Assembly (NCBI RefSeq): GCF_049701115.1
Contig: NZ_JBNATX010000007.1
Location: 1-63,127, forward strand
Length of the DNA: 63,127 nt
Direction of reading: 5' to 3'
From: Thermoanaerobacter sp049701115
GTDB taxonomy: Bacteria > Bacillota > Thermoanaerobacteria > Thermoanaerobacterales > Thermoanaerobacteraceae
Part shown: one piece after another, positions 51,269-60,355 of the stretch
Layout: the number at the start of each line of letters is the position of its first letter
Position numbering within the stretch: the first letter of the stretch is position 1
Made by a program: the position numbers and the translations under genes
The notes under the pieces: generated by a model
Told to the model about the DNA's origin: nothing
Seen by the model: the letters and a program-made list of their open reading frames with translations, nothing else
The model's database searches: none

Positions 51269-52132
51269 TCAAAATTCAAATTTCATTCCTGTATGAAGGG
51301 GTATAAACCTTTCGCCAAAAGTCTTGTATAATTCTACCTGTGCTTTAAACCCCGTACAGTGGCCTGCTGAAATAAGTTCTATGTCAAATTCTTTTAAAGC
51401 TTGTACCGTCTTTAAAATTCTTTCTGAAGAAGCATCAATTAAATGAAGCCCTCCAATTATAGCCAAAATTTTATTCTCTCCAGTAAGTTTTACAGCTCTT
51501 TTTGTTATGTTTACAATCCCAGCATGACTGCAACCTGACAATATAACAATTCCTTTTCCTTTTATACTAGCCACAAAAGATATGTCATCCTTCATTGCAT
51601 CTTCCACAATTCTTCCATCTTCTGTTATAGTTTTTAGGGGAATGCCAACTTCTTCAAAGTCTGTAACCCGTTCAACTTCACCTGTGGTAATAACCCCTGG
51701 CATTATTTCTAGAGGATCTCTTGTCAAAAACAAACGTCCCCCATTCTCTTCTATCTTTTCTCTCATATCTTCCCTCATAACCCCTACATGCCTTATAAAA
51801 GGATCTGTTATAAAATTTAACCTAAAAATATCTGGATGAGCAATTACAGGAATCTCTTTTTTGCCAATTAATTTCAATACTTCAGCAACGCCTTGAGTGT
51901 GGTCATAATGACAATGAGTTAAAATGATAGCATCGATATCCTTAAAAGAAATACCAATTAACTCCATGTTATGGGCTATTGCTTGTATGTTTTGTCCTAC
52001 GTCTATCAATATATTTTTCTTCTCCTTTCCATACACCTCTACAAAAAAGCAGACACCATGCTGCCCTAAAAATGGACTCTCATATAGCACAGAATCTTCC
52101 GCCAGAACCGTAATGACAAGCTTTTCTAACAT
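51269..52132 (-). CDS. MBL-fold metallohydrolase
   Basis: 287 residues. The metallo-beta-lactamase motif is ILTHCHYDHTQG (about residues 70-81); other metal ligands are the histidine in LSGCSHAGIVNI and the histidine in SAGHCTGF. The TTHCHYDH type and GGLHLID resemble the family often called 7,8-dihydropterin-6-yl-methyl-4-(beta-D-ribofuranosyl)aminobenzene phosphate synthase, whose name is not proof of function. A TATAAT lies about 30 bp upstream. Single-gene unit. Confidence 0.85.
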   Translation of the reverse strand: MLEKLVITVLAEDSVLYESPFLGQHGVCFFVEVYGKEKKNILIDVGQNIQAIAHNMELIGISFKDIDAIILTHCHYDHTQGVAEVLKLIGKKEIPVIAHPDIFRLNFITDPFIRHVGVMREDMREKIEENGGRLFLTRDPLEIMPGVITTGEVERVTDFEEVGIPLKTITEDGRIVEDAMKDDISFVASIKGKGIVILSGCSHAGIVNITKRAVKLTGENKILAIIGGLHLIDASSERILKTVQALKEFDIELISAGHCTGFKAQVELYKTFGERFIPLHTGMKFEF

Positions 52133-52189
52133 AAGAGTTACACTCCCTTCAATATGTTAACTCTAATTATATCACAGTTTTTAAAGTAT

Positions 52190-52222
52190 AAAAGAAGCGA
52201 GCCTAAAATACATGGCCCGCCA
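52190..52222 (-). terminator. Terminator of the lipoyl operon
   Basis: On the minus strand GCGGGCC and GGCTCGC pair (one G-T pair) around a 10-nt loop, followed by TTCTTTTATACTTT. It also lies just upstream of the MBL gene's promoter region. Confidence 0.6.
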
Positions 52223-52235
52223 TTCATTTAAAGAT

Positions 52236-53411
52236 TTAAATAAGCATGGATACAGGATTTTCCAAAATTTTCTTTAGGTTGAGCAAAAACTTAGCAGCAG
52301 TAGCTCCATCAATCAGTCGATGGTCAAAAGAAAGACTGAGTTTCATTGTTTGCCGTATGACGATACTGTCTTCTATTACCACTGGTTCTTTGTATATTTT
52401 GTTAACTCCTAATATAGCACTTTCTGGAGGATTTATAATAGGAGTAAAGCTATCTATTTCATACATTCCCAGGTTAGTGATAGTAAAAGTACCACCTGTT
52501 ATTTCATCAGGAGTTAGCTTGTTCTCTCTTGCTTTTTCACTTAGTTCTTTAATCTCTTTTGAAAGCTCTAATAAAGATTTATTTTCAGCATCCTTCACCA
52601 CAGGAACTATTAATCCATCCTCTAATGCCACTGCAATTCCTAAGTTGATGTTAGGATTTTTAATTATTTCATCTCCTTCAATAGACCAATTTAAAACAGG
52701 ATTTTTCTTTAATGCAATAACACAAGCTTTTGCAATCAAATCAGTATAGGTAAATTTATGTTCTCCAGATTTGTTTAAATTCTCTCTTAAATTAACAAGT
52801 TCTGTCACATCTACTTTGATGTCTTCCGTCACATGAGGAATCTCTGTCCAGCTTTTTTTCATTCTTTGGCTTATAGTCCTTCTCATAGTGTCCATCGGCA
52901 CTCTTTCTGCTTTTTGGAGAATTTGTTCTTCTCTTAAAACTATTTCTTTTTCAGTTTTCTCTGGTAAAGTACCAATTTGCTTTTCAGAAATATATCTCTT
53001 TACATCTTCCTCTGTAATGCGGCCTCCTGGACCAGTTCCTGTAATCAGAGAAAGGTCAATATTGTGTTCTTTAGCCAATCTTTTAGCCACAGGAGTAGCT
53101 TTTATAAATTTCTCTTCTTTTTCTTCTCCTTTAGTTTCTTCTCTCCCTTCTGAACTTAATTCCAATTTTTCTCCTTCTTGTGCAATTATCCCTATAGGAG
53201 CTGCTACAGGAACCGTTTCCCCTTCTTGTACTAAAATTTTGGCCAAAATTCCATCTGCAGGTGCTTCCACTACATTAGTTATCTTATCCGTCGATATTTC
53301 TACTATTTCCTCTCCTTTTTTTACCTTTTCCCCTTCCCTCTTTAACCATCTATCTACTCTTCCTTCCGTCATAGTAAGCCCCAGTTTAGGCATTACGATG
53401 TTCACTGGCAT
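52236..53411 (-). CDS. 2-oxoacid dehydrogenase E2 (dihydrolipoyl acyltransferase)
   Basis: 391 residues. One lipoyl domain (lysine in EISTDKITNVVEA, about residue 43), a peripheral-subunit-binding domain (KATPVAKRLAKEHNIDLSL, about 108-145) and an acyltransferase domain with the catalytic HxxxDG as FDHRLIDG (about 364-371). It carries the acyl group from lipoamide to CoA in a multienzyme complex; pyruvate- or acetoin-type substrate cannot be decided. It overlaps lipA by one base. No E1 genes are in the window. Confidence 0.92.
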   Translation of the reverse strand: MPVNIVMPKLGLTMTEGRVDRWLKREGEKVKKGEEIVEISTDKITNVVEAPADGILAKILVQEGETVPVAAPIGIIAQEGEKLELSSEGREETKGEEKEEKFIKATPVAKRLAKEHNIDLSLITGTGPGGRITEEDVKRYISEKQIGTLPEKTEKEIVLREEQILQKAERVPMDTMRRTISQRMKKSWTEIPHVTEDIKVDVTELVNLRENLNKSGEHKFTYTDLIAKACVIALKKNPVLNWSIEGDEIIKNPNINLGIAVALEDGLIVPVVKDAENKSLLELSKEIKELSEKARENKLTPDEITGGTFTITNLGMYEIDSFTPIINPPESAILGVNKIYKEPVVIEDSIVIRQTMKLSLSFDHRLIDGATAAKFLLNLKKILENPVSMLI

Positions 53412-54271
53412 TATTTTTCACTTCTTGCTAAACTCAAACCCACATCAGCATGATAAGAACTTCTAACCAACGGCCCAGAAGCTACATGCTTAAATCCTAA
53501 TTTGTAACCTATCTCTTCATATCTTTTAAACTGTTCAGGCGTTACATATTCAGCTACTTCTATGTGCTTATGAGAAGGTCTTAAATACTGCCCTATGGTC
53601 ATCATATCGCAATCAATATCTCTCAAATCCTTCATAACTTCTATTACTTCCTCTTCTGTTTCGCCCAGTCCCACCATAATACCTGATTTAGTAAGTATTA
53701 AAGGGTCCAGCTCTTTGACCTTTTTAAGGAGGTTTAAAGACCTAATGTAATCCGCTTTCGGCCTCACTCTTGAGTAAAGCCTCGGAACCGTCTCTACATT
53801 GTGATTTATTACATCAGGTTTTGCTTCCACAACAGTCCTGATTGCCTCTTCATTTCCCATAAAATCAGGCACAAGCACTTCAACAGTAACGCCTGGCAGC
53901 TTTTTTAGCTCATATATTGTCTTCGCAAAATGTGAAGCCCCACCGTCTGGCAAATCATCCCTTGTAACAGACGTAACTACCACATGCTTTAACCCCAACC
54001 TTCTAGCTGCTTCCGCCACTCTTCCCGGCTCTTCCTCATCAAGGGGCTGAGGATGCCCTTTTTCCACTGCACAAAATCTGCAGTTTCTAGTACATATGTT
54101 GCCCATTATCATAAAAGTTGCTGTTCTCCTTGCAAAGCACTCACCCATGTTTGGGCAGTTTGCACTTTGACATACGGTATTTAAGCCCATATTTTTCAGA
54201 AAAGCTTCCATCCTGTTTAAATCCTCACTTAAAATTCTCACTTTAAGCCATTCAGGCTTTCGCACTGTCAA
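53411..54271 (-). CDS. lipA: Lipoyl synthase
   Basis: 286 residues, radical SAM enzyme. The auxiliary cluster cysteines are in CQSANCPNMGEC (about residues 34-45) and the radical SAM cluster in CTRNCRFCAV (about 60-69). The terminal RSSYHAD is present. It inserts two sulfurs into protein-bound octanoyl groups. The start is probably TTG at 54271 or the GTG two codons later, inside the end of lipB. Confidence 0.96.
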   Translation of the reverse strand: MTVRKPEWLKVRILSEDLNRMEAFLKNMGLNTVCQSANCPNMGECFARRTATFMIMGNICTRNCRFCAVEKGHPQPLDEEEPGRVAEAARRLGLKHVVVTSVTRDDLPDGGASHFAKTIYELKKLPGVTVEVLVPDFMGNEEAIRTVVEAKPDVINHNVETVPRLYSRVRPKADYIRSLNLLKKVKELDPLILTKSGIMVGLGETEEEVIEVMKDLRDIDCDMMTIGQYLRPSHKHIEVAEYVTPEQFKRYEEIGYKLGFKHVASGPLVRSSYHADVGLSLARSEK

Positions 54272-54938
54272 CCACCGCCAATCTAGTTAAATCAATCTCT
54301 TCAAATTTTATTTCGAACACTTCTTCAAACTTGTCCACAAGTCTGTCCATCACTTCTTCTATTTCAACTTCTATTCCAAGCTTTCTCATGGAAGTGACAC
54401 CAAACTCTGTAATTCCACAAGCGTTAATAAGGCCAAAGTAAGACAGGTCAGTGTTAACATTTAAAGCTATTCCGTGCCAAGTTATCCACCTTTTAACAGC
54501 AATGCCTATTGCGCATATCTTTTCATTTCCAACCCACACACCCGTGTACTTTTCCTTGCGTCCGGCGATAATCCCGTATTCCCTCAGAAGCTTTATTACA
54601 GCTTCTTCTAAATTATGAACAAAAAGATGAACATCTTTCTGCCATTTTGCCAGGTTAAAAACGGGATAGGCTACCACCTGTCCAGGTCCGTGAAAAGTTA
54701 TTTTTCCTCCTCTTTCCACTTTGTAAAGCTCCGCCTTTTCTTTTATGTAATCAATAGGTACCAGTATGTCTTTACCATATCCACCTGAAACACCTATGGT
54801 GTATACTGGCTTATGCTGAAGTAATATCAAAATACCGTCTGTTTCTTCTTTTTTAACTTTTTCAAAAGCCCTAAGCTGTATCTCTTTCCCTTCAAGATAA
54901 GGAACTACACCTAATTTTAATACTTCTCCTCTCCTCAA
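54252..54938 (-). CDS. lipB: Lipoyl(octanoyl) transferase
   Basis: 228 residues. RGGKITFHGPGQVVAYPVFNL (about 77-97), GVWVGNEKICAIGIAVKRWITWHG, and the catalytic cysteine in LINACGITEFGVTS (about 169-182). It transfers octanoate from acyl-carrier protein to the lipoyl domains. The start is TTG with GGGGGA upstream. It overlaps lipA by 20 bp, so lipoate is made in place on the E2 protein of this operon. Confidence 0.95.
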   Translation of the reverse strand: MRRGEVLKLGVVPYLEGKEIQLRAFEKVKKEETDGILILLQHKPVYTIGVSGGYGKDILVPIDYIKEKAELYKVERGGKITFHGPGQVVAYPVFNLAKWQKDVHLFVHNLEEAVIKLLREYGIIAGRKEKYTGVWVGNEKICAIGIAVKRWITWHGIALNVNTDLSYFGLINACGITEFGVTSMRKLGIEVEIEEVMDRLVDKFEEVFEIKFEEIDLTRLAVVDSAKA

Positions 54939-54954
54939 AACAATTCCCCCTATT

Positions 54955-56310
54955 TTAACCTTTGTTTATTGGCATCCCTAAAGCATCCTCCGCAGCCTCT
55001 TTTATGCTCTCAGAAAGCGTAGGATGAGCATGTATGCTATCTGCTAATTCCTCCAGCGTAAATTCCTCTTTTATAGCCAATACTCCTTCGTGTATTATCT
55101 CTGTAGCACCAGCTCCTATTATCTCCATACCGACTACTCTTCCATACCTTCCTTCTGCAATTATTTTCACAAACCCATCATTTTCCCCCATAGTCATAGC
55201 CCTTCCCAAAGCCGTGTACGGGAAAGTACCTATTTTCACTTCTCCATACTTTTCTCTCGCCTGCGATTCATTAAGGCCAACCCAAGCAATCTCTGGGTTT
55301 GTATAAAGGCAGTTAGGTACCACCGTCAGATCCGCTTCTTTTTCTTCCCCTGCTATGTTGTGAGCAGCTACAATTCCCTGATAAGAAGCCACATGTGCCA
55401 GTTGTATACTTCCCGTAACATCTCCAATAGCGTATATATTTTCTATGCTCGTCCTCATATGGGAATCCACTTTTATTCCTCTTCCGTTCATCTCGAGGTT
55501 TAAAGCATCGACCCCATTTACATTAGGCACTCTCCCCACCGAAACCAAAACAGCATCACATTCGACACTCTCTTGATTACCGTTTTCTGTATAAATTACT
55601 CTCAGACCTCTTTCTATTTTTTCTACTTTACTATTTAGATGAAGCTCTATCTTTTGCTTTTTCAATGCTTTTTCCATCACTCCAACTACATCTCTATCAA
55701 GCATTGGCAAAAGCTGAGGAAGCATCTCTATCATAATTACTTTGCTCCCCAAAGAAGCATAAATATTTGCAAATTCAAGTCCAATAATTCCTGCTCCAAT
55801 TATCACTATTTTTTCAGGAATTTTTTCTAATTCCAAAGCTTTATCGCTTGTCATGACGCCTTCTAAGTCAATTCCCTCTATAGGGGGCAGAAATACCTTT
55901 GAACCAGTAGCAATTATAAAATTTTTTGCAGTGTACTTTGCTCCATTTACTTCAACAGTATTTTTATCAATAAACGTTCCTTTTCCATTTATAACATCAA
56001 TATGGTGTAAGTTCATCAAATAACCTACCCCACCTACCAGTCGCTTTACTACCCTATCCTTTTTCTGGCGAAGCTTGGCAATATCCAAAGTGTACTCTGC
56101 AGTTATTCCAAAGTCTTTTGCCTCTTTTATGCGGGTTACAAGTTCTGCAGCGTGAGCATAAACCTTTGTAGGAATACACCCTCTATTAAGGCATGTACCT
56201 CCCAGAGAATCTTCTTCTACCAAAGCTACTTTTTTACCCAATTCACTTAATCTAATGGCTGCAGTATAACCTCCAGGTCCTCCACCTACTACTATTACAT
56301 CATAATTCAT
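54955..56310 (-). CDS. lpdA: Dihydrolipoyl dehydrogenase (E3)
   Basis: 451 residues, flavoprotein disulfide reductase. FAD site VIVVGGGPGGYTAA, redox disulfide GGTCLNRGCIPTK (cysteines about residues 40 and 45), NAD site IVIIGAGIIGLEFA, and the catalytic HAHPTLSE near the C-terminus. No extra lipoyl domain. First gene of the lipoyl operon; AGGAGGG lies before the ATG. Confidence 0.96.
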   Translation of the reverse strand: MNYDVIVVGGGPGGYTAAIRLSELGKKVALVEEDSLGGTCLNRGCIPTKVYAHAAELVTRIKEAKDFGITAEYTLDIAKLRQKKDRVVKRLVGGVGYLMNLHHIDVINGKGTFIDKNTVEVNGAKYTAKNFIIATGSKVFLPPIEGIDLEGVMTSDKALELEKIPEKIVIIGAGIIGLEFANIYASLGSKVIMIEMLPQLLPMLDRDVVGVMEKALKKQKIELHLNSKVEKIERGLRVIYTENGNQESVECDAVLVSVGRVPNVNGVDALNLEMNGRGIKVDSHMRTSIENIYAIGDVTGSIQLAHVASYQGIVAAHNIAGEEKEADLTVVPNCLYTNPEIAWVGLNESQAREKYGEVKIGTFPYTALGRAMTMGENDGFVKIIAEGRYGRVVGMEIIGAGATEIIHEGVLAIKEEFTLEELADSIHAHPTLSESIKEAAEDALGMPINKG

Positions 56311-56412
56311 CTCGTTTACCCTCCTAAGTTTTTTGTATCTCTTTATTATTTTCTACATTTTCCCCTAAATTCCTGCCTAGCATACATCATATTCTACATT
56401 AAAACTTTCTGG

Positions 56413-56420
56413 CATATATT
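56413..56420 (+). promoter_or_regulatory. CATATATT, possible mother-cell sigma -10 of the propeller gene
   Basis: CATATATT matches the -10 of sigma-E and is close to sigma-K, 26 bp before the ATG. It is the same octamer as at spoIVA. The -35 is not clear. Two ATTCTACATT/TTCTACATTT elements lie just upstream. Confidence 0.35.
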
Positions 56421-56446
56421 TTACAAGAAGAAAGGGAGGTGAAGGA

Positions 56447-57814
56447 ATGCATAAAATTCTTGTCAACTACGAACAAAATCTGAAATACCTTTATAAAAAC
56501 ATGGAAAAAATATTATTTATAAATGGCGAAAAAGAGGAAGAAATCGCTACAGATTGCAAAAGCAATTTTGACGCCTGCATTGATGATGAAGGCAGGTTAA
56601 ACGTCATATATCTAAATTCACAAAATGAACTTATCCTTTTAACCTTGGTACAGGGTATCTGGAATAAGAAAATTCTTTACTCCCACAAAGAAAAGGACAC
56701 TCATCTGGATAATTTTCATTTTTTTATAAAAAACAAAACAGTCCACATCTTCTATACTTCAACAAACCTCAAAAAACCTTACGAAACATTGCTTCTTCAT
56801 CATAAATGGGACAAAAACTGGACTGGAGGGGCTATAACTCTAATAAAAGGGCCTGTCTCTTTCCCTTTTTATGAAGTTCATGCAGAAGATGAAAAAAATA
56901 TCCACCTCCTTTATACCACCTCTGAAAAAGGAAAAATGCAACTTTTTTATATGTTTTATTCGAATAATTCCTGGTCTCCCAAAAGTTTGATATCAGAATC
57001 GGAAAAAATCTTTTATCCTTCTCTTGTTATAGATGATGAAAAAAACCTTCACTTCCTATGGGGAGAAGAAGACATAATACAGGAAATAAAGTATAGAAAA
57101 AAAACTCCTGGAAGCTGGCCTAAAGGAAGTTTTACGCCTCCTTTCACTCTTTCTTATTCCGTAGGAATTGATGCCCTTCACCTCATAGGTATAGAAAAAA
57201 ATCTCTGGGGAATCTATATGCAAAAAGGAGAATTTTTTGCTTTTATATCTTCAGATAATGGAAATAGTTGGTCTAAACCTTTTAAACTTGCCTTTGGTAA
57301 AGAGGAAATAGAGGTCTTTAAATTAAAGGCCCCTATTGAAAAGGTACGGTCAAATTATCTTCTTATAAGCAAAGAAAAAAAAGCTATACCCTTTGAATAT
57401 CCTCTAAAAAAGGAAATGGAAGACAAAATCAATAATTATTTCACTTTCTACATAAAGGAAGTTCAAGAATATTTAAACTTACTTATAAAAAAACTGCAGA
57501 ACCTAAAAGAAGAAAAGAAATTGTTAGAAGAAGAAATAAATAGAAAAAATCTTGAACTGACTACTAAAAATAAAATCATATTTGAGCTAGAGGAAAGTAT
57601 CCAATCATTAAGGGAAGAAAAAACAAGACTTTCAGTAAAAATTAACGACTATAACACTTTGCTTAACAACCTAATAAAAGAAAACAAGAATTTAAAAAAA
57701 GAAAATGATGATTTGAAAAATAGAATAGTAATATTGGCATCCAGACTTGATAACATAAAGAATGCCCCTCCTTTGCAGAAAATAAAAAACCTCTTCAGAA
57801 AAGAAGAGGACTAA
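56447..57814 (+). CDS. Unrecognised protein: beta-propeller-like repeats plus C-terminal coiled coil
   Basis: 455 residues, no signal peptide or membrane segment. The N-terminal 300 residues contain recurring short strands of the type DDEGRLNVIYLN, KTVHIFYTS, DEKNIHLLYTTS and DDEKNLHFLWGEE, plus SSDNGNSWSKP, an Asp-box-like motif, all typical of beta-propellers of the BNR/sialidase kind. From about 335 to 440 a Lys/Glu-rich coiled coil follows (e.g. KKLLEEEINRKNLELTTKNK), ending in a basic tail. It is flanked upstream by the divergent lipoyl operon. GGGAGGTGAAGGA precedes the ATG. A possible mother-cell promoter hints at a spore coat or scaffold role (inference). Confidence 0.7.
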   Translation: MHKILVNYEQNLKYLYKNMEKILFINGEKEEEIATDCKSNFDACIDDEGRLNVIYLNSQNELILLTLVQGIWNKKILYSHKEKDTHLDNFHFFIKNKTVHIFYTSTNLKKPYETLLLHHKWDKNWTGGAITLIKGPVSFPFYEVHAEDEKNIHLLYTTSEKGKMQLFYMFYSNNSWSPKSLISESEKIFYPSLVIDDEKNLHFLWGEEDIIQEIKYRKKTPGSWPKGSFTPPFTLSYSVGIDALHLIGIEKNLWGIYMQKGEFFAFISSDNGNSWSKPFKLAFGKEEIEVFKLKAPIEKVRSNYLLISKEKKAIPFEYPLKKEMEDKINNYFTFYIKEVQEYLNLLIKKLQNLKEEKKLLEEEINRKNLELTTKNKIIFELEESIQSLREEKTRLSVKINDYNTLLNNLIKENKNLKKENDDLKNRIVILASRLDNIKNAPPLQKIKNLFRKEED

Positions 57815-57820
57815 AAACCG

Positions 57821-58078
57821 CTACACAATTTTAACTATTTTATACCCCGCGGGTATTTTTTCTACTTCGTATATTCCTTTGTATGGAACATTAATTCTCT
57901 GCAATAAATTTTGCACCAATTTTAAAGACTCAAGTCCAAATTTGAGAGAATGACTGCACCCTTCTGAGATACTTCTTGGTGTAGGAATAAATTCTGCAGC
58001 AATATTGTGCCTTTTTAATACTTTTTCTGCCATAAGCCCATGCTGATAGGAATAAAACACGATCAACCCGTATTTCAC
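57821..58078 (-). CDS. DUF3343 family protein
   Basis: About 85 residues. MKYGLIVFYSYQHGLMAEKVLKR and FIPTPRSISEGCSHSLKFG are the DUF3343 signatures; the cysteine lies in a position compared with Se/S-carrier proteins. Role unknown. The GTG at 58078 with GAGGTGG is preferred over 58087. It is divergent from the CAP-domain gene across an inverted repeat. Confidence 0.82.
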   Translation of the reverse strand: MKYGLIVFYSYQHGLMAEKVLKRHNIAAEFIPTPRSISEGCSHSLKFGLESLKLVQNLLQRINVPYKGIYEVEKIPAGYKIVKIV

Positions 58079-58082
58079 AAAT

Positions 58083-58201
58083 ACCACCTCAAAACCAGTA
58101 TATTCTACACTCCCCTCTATTGATACAATATTCCTTCATGTCCATAAATTACTTGAAGGAATTTACAGCTTTCTGTAGAATATATTGATTTGAGGTGGTT
58201 A
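58083..58201. promoter_or_regulatory. Divergent promoter region with long inverted repeat
   Basis: Between the two divergent genes the sequence is an imperfect palindrome: ACCACCTCAAAACCAGTATA at the left is mirrored by TATATTGATTTGAGGTGGTT at the right, with ATATTCTACA/TGTAGAATAT inside and ATTCCTTCA/TGAAGGAAT at the centre. On the plus strand TTGAAG and TAGAAT (17-bp spacing) form a promoter for the CAP gene. The two ribosome-binding sites are part of the symmetry, which suggests an inverted duplication. Confidence 0.6.
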
Positions 58202-58203
58202 AA

Positions 58204-58845
58204 ATGAATGCAAAATCAACAATAGCAATAGTTTTAGCAGCAATTTCACTTTTCTCTTTTAATTCTGCTTACGCTTCCATCTTTTACTCTTACGGCTATT
58301 TTTCAAAAAACAATTTAATAAGGCCTTCTGCTCTTATAATATTAAAACAGCCTGCCTCTCTAAATAAAAAAGCAGTTTCATATACACCATCTTTAAGTAT
58401 CACAAATAATAACACAACAAATTCGAGCAGTACTCTACAAGTTCAAACAAATACATTGCTCTCACAAGAGGAAAAAACTTTAGTAGAATTGGTGAATAAA
58501 GAAAGAGAAAAAAACAACCTATTACCGTTACAGGTAGATGAAAATCTGTGCAAAATTGCTAGACTAAAAGCTATCGACATGCGGGACAACGACTACTTTT
58601 CTCACATTTCTCCTAACTACGGCTCTCCTTTTGACATGCTAAAAAAATTCGGAATAAATTATTATATGGCAGGTGAAAACATAGCCACAAATTCTAACGT
58701 GATAAAGGCTCATTACTCTTTGATGAACTCAGAGGGGCACAAGGCAAATATATTAAACTCCTATTACAATAAAATTGGCGTAGGAGTTGTTAAAAATAAA
58801 GAGGGCAATGAAATAATAATAGTAGAACTTTTTATAAAAGATTAA
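58204..58845 (+). CDS. CAP-domain (SCP/PR1) secreted protein
   Basis: About 213 residues. A signal peptide (STIAIVLAAISLFSFNSAYA) is followed by a Ser/Thr/Asn-rich linker (about 60-85) and a CAP domain: EEKTLVELVNKEREKNNLLPL, ARLKAIDMRDNDYFSHISPN, MAGENIATNS and MNSEGHKANILNSYYNKIGVGV. The YkwD-type CAP family is common in spore formers; function unknown. The ATG at 58204 with GAGGTGG is preferred over a GTG at 58195. Confidence 0.92.
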   Translation: MNAKSTIAIVLAAISLFSFNSAYASIFYSYGYFSKNNLIRPSALIILKQPASLNKKAVSYTPSLSITNNNTTNSSSTLQVQTNTLLSQEEKTLVELVNKEREKNNLLPLQVDENLCKIARLKAIDMRDNDYFSHISPNYGSPFDMLKKFGINYYMAGENIATNSNVIKAHYSLMNSEGHKANILNSYYNKIGVGVVKNKEGNEIIIVELFIKD

Positions 58846-58873
58846 TCCGGGGATTACCCGGATTAATCTTTTT
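58840..58873. terminator. Bidirectional terminator between the CAP and M18 genes
   Basis: GATTAATCCGGG and CCCGGATTAATC form a 12-bp stem with a 5-nt loop, then TTTTT on the plus strand. Both converging stop codons lie inside the arms. Confidence 0.9.
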
Positions 58874-60266
58874 CCATAAAGACTTTATAAGCCCTATAAG
58901 CCATGTACACATCCACTTTGGAAGAAAGTTCATAAGGTGCGTGCATACTTAAAAGAGCTACACCGCAGTCCAGCACTTCCATTCCGTAATTGGCTGCATA
59001 TTGAGCGACAGTACCACCGCCTCCCATATCAACCTTCCCAAGTTCTCCCACCTGCCATATTACTCCATTTTCGTTGAAAAGCCTTCTCACCTTACCCACA
59101 AATTCCGCATTTGCATCATTAGCGCCTGCTTTGCCTCTTGAACCAGTGTACTTGGTTATACAAACTCCGTTTCCAAGATAAGCCGTGTTTTGTTTTTCAC
59201 TCACTTCGGGATAGGTTGGGTCAAAAGCGGCATTTACATCTGCAGAAAGCATCTCAGAATTAGCCATAAGTCTCCTCAATTTTATATCAGTGCTACCTTC
59301 ATATTTCTCTAGTATTTCTGCAATGACATTTTCAAAAAATCTCGACTGCAAACCTGTATTCCCCATGCTCCCTACTTCTTCTTTATCTGCAAATATAGCA
59401 ACAGCAGTCCTTTCGGGAACACCTATCTCAAGGATAGCTTTCAGAGAAGTATAAGCAGAAACTCTATCATCCTGCCCGTAAGCTGCAATCATACTTCTGT
59501 CAAAACCTACATCTCTGGGCTTATAAGCAGGAACGAGCTCTAATTCGGCACTCAATAAATCTTCTTCCACTATGCCGTATTTTTCATTTAAGTATTTTAA
59601 TATATTAGGTTTCACACTGACTTCCTCGGAAAGCGGCATGCTGCCAACTAAAGCATTTAAAGCTTCCCCTGTTACGGCTTCAGAAGCCTTTTTTTCCATC
59701 TGGTCCTTTCCCAAATGGGGTAATAAATCTGTTATGTAAAGTACAGGGTCTCCTTCATCCTCTCCTACTACTATATTTATCTTCTCGCCATTTGATTTTA
59801 TAACCACACCGTGCAGTGCCAAAGGTATTGTCACCCATTGATACTTTTTTATGCCACCATAATAATGGGTTTTGAAAAGAGCTAATCCTCCTTCTTCATA
59901 CAAAGGATTGGGCTTCAAATCTATTCGCGGAGAATCTATATGGGAAGCCACAGCTTTTATTCCTTTTTGCATGGATTCCTTTCCAATTACAGCAAGAACC
60001 ACTGATTTCCCCTTGTTATTGTAATATACTTTACTCCCCGGCTTAAGATTAGTCACCTTTTCTATATCAATAAAACCATGTTCCTCCGCAATCTTAATTA
60101 TCTTTTCAGCTGTTTCTCTCTCTGTCTTGCACTCAGTCATAAATTCTTTATAACCCTCTGCAAATTCAAAAACCCTTTTCTTTTCTTCTTCAGATATCCG
60201 AGTCCATGCGTTCACGTTTTTATACCCAAATCTTTTTTCAATTTCTTTTAAATCTTTTTCTTCCAA
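58863..60266 (-). CDS. M18 family aminopeptidase
   Basis: 467 residues, the length of bacterial M18 enzymes. Metal-binding and catalytic segments: ASHIDSPRIDLKPNPLYE, YGQDDRVSAYTSL, ADKEEVGSMGNTGLQS, SADVNAAFDPTYPEV and the C-terminal SMHAPYELSSKVD. It forms dodecamers and removes acidic or neutral N-terminal residues. The start is TTG with GGGGGG eight bases upstream. A good vegetative promoter lies in the short region before it. Confidence 0.93.
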   Translation of the reverse strand: MEEKDLKEIEKRFGYKNVNAWTRISEEEKKRVFEFAEGYKEFMTECKTERETAEKIIKIAEEHGFIDIEKVTNLKPGSKVYYNNKGKSVVLAVIGKESMQKGIKAVASHIDSPRIDLKPNPLYEEGGLALFKTHYYGGIKKYQWVTIPLALHGVVIKSNGEKINIVVGEDEGDPVLYITDLLPHLGKDQMEKKASEAVTGEALNALVGSMPLSEEVSVKPNILKYLNEKYGIVEEDLLSAELELVPAYKPRDVGFDRSMIAAYGQDDRVSAYTSLKAILEIGVPERTAVAIFADKEEVGSMGNTGLQSRFFENVIAEILEKYEGSTDIKLRRLMANSEMLSADVNAAFDPTYPEVSEKQNTAYLGNGVCITKYTGSRGKAGANDANAEFVGKVRRLFNENGVIWQVGELGKVDMGGGGTVAQYAANYGMEVLDCGVALLSMHAPYELSSKVDVYMAYRAYKVFMEKD

Positions 60267-60308
60267 TTATGATACCCCCCATTGCTCTTAAAATATTCAC
60301 TATCTATA

Positions 60309-60337
60309 ATATTATTCCCTTTTTGAATAAAAGTCAA
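60309..60337 (-). promoter_or_regulatory. Promoter of the M18 aminopeptidase gene
   Basis: On the minus strand TTGACT (60332-60337) and TAATAT (60309-60314) with a 17-bp spacer. Confidence 0.75.
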
Positions 60338-60355
60338 ATTTAGTATTGTAAAGGA

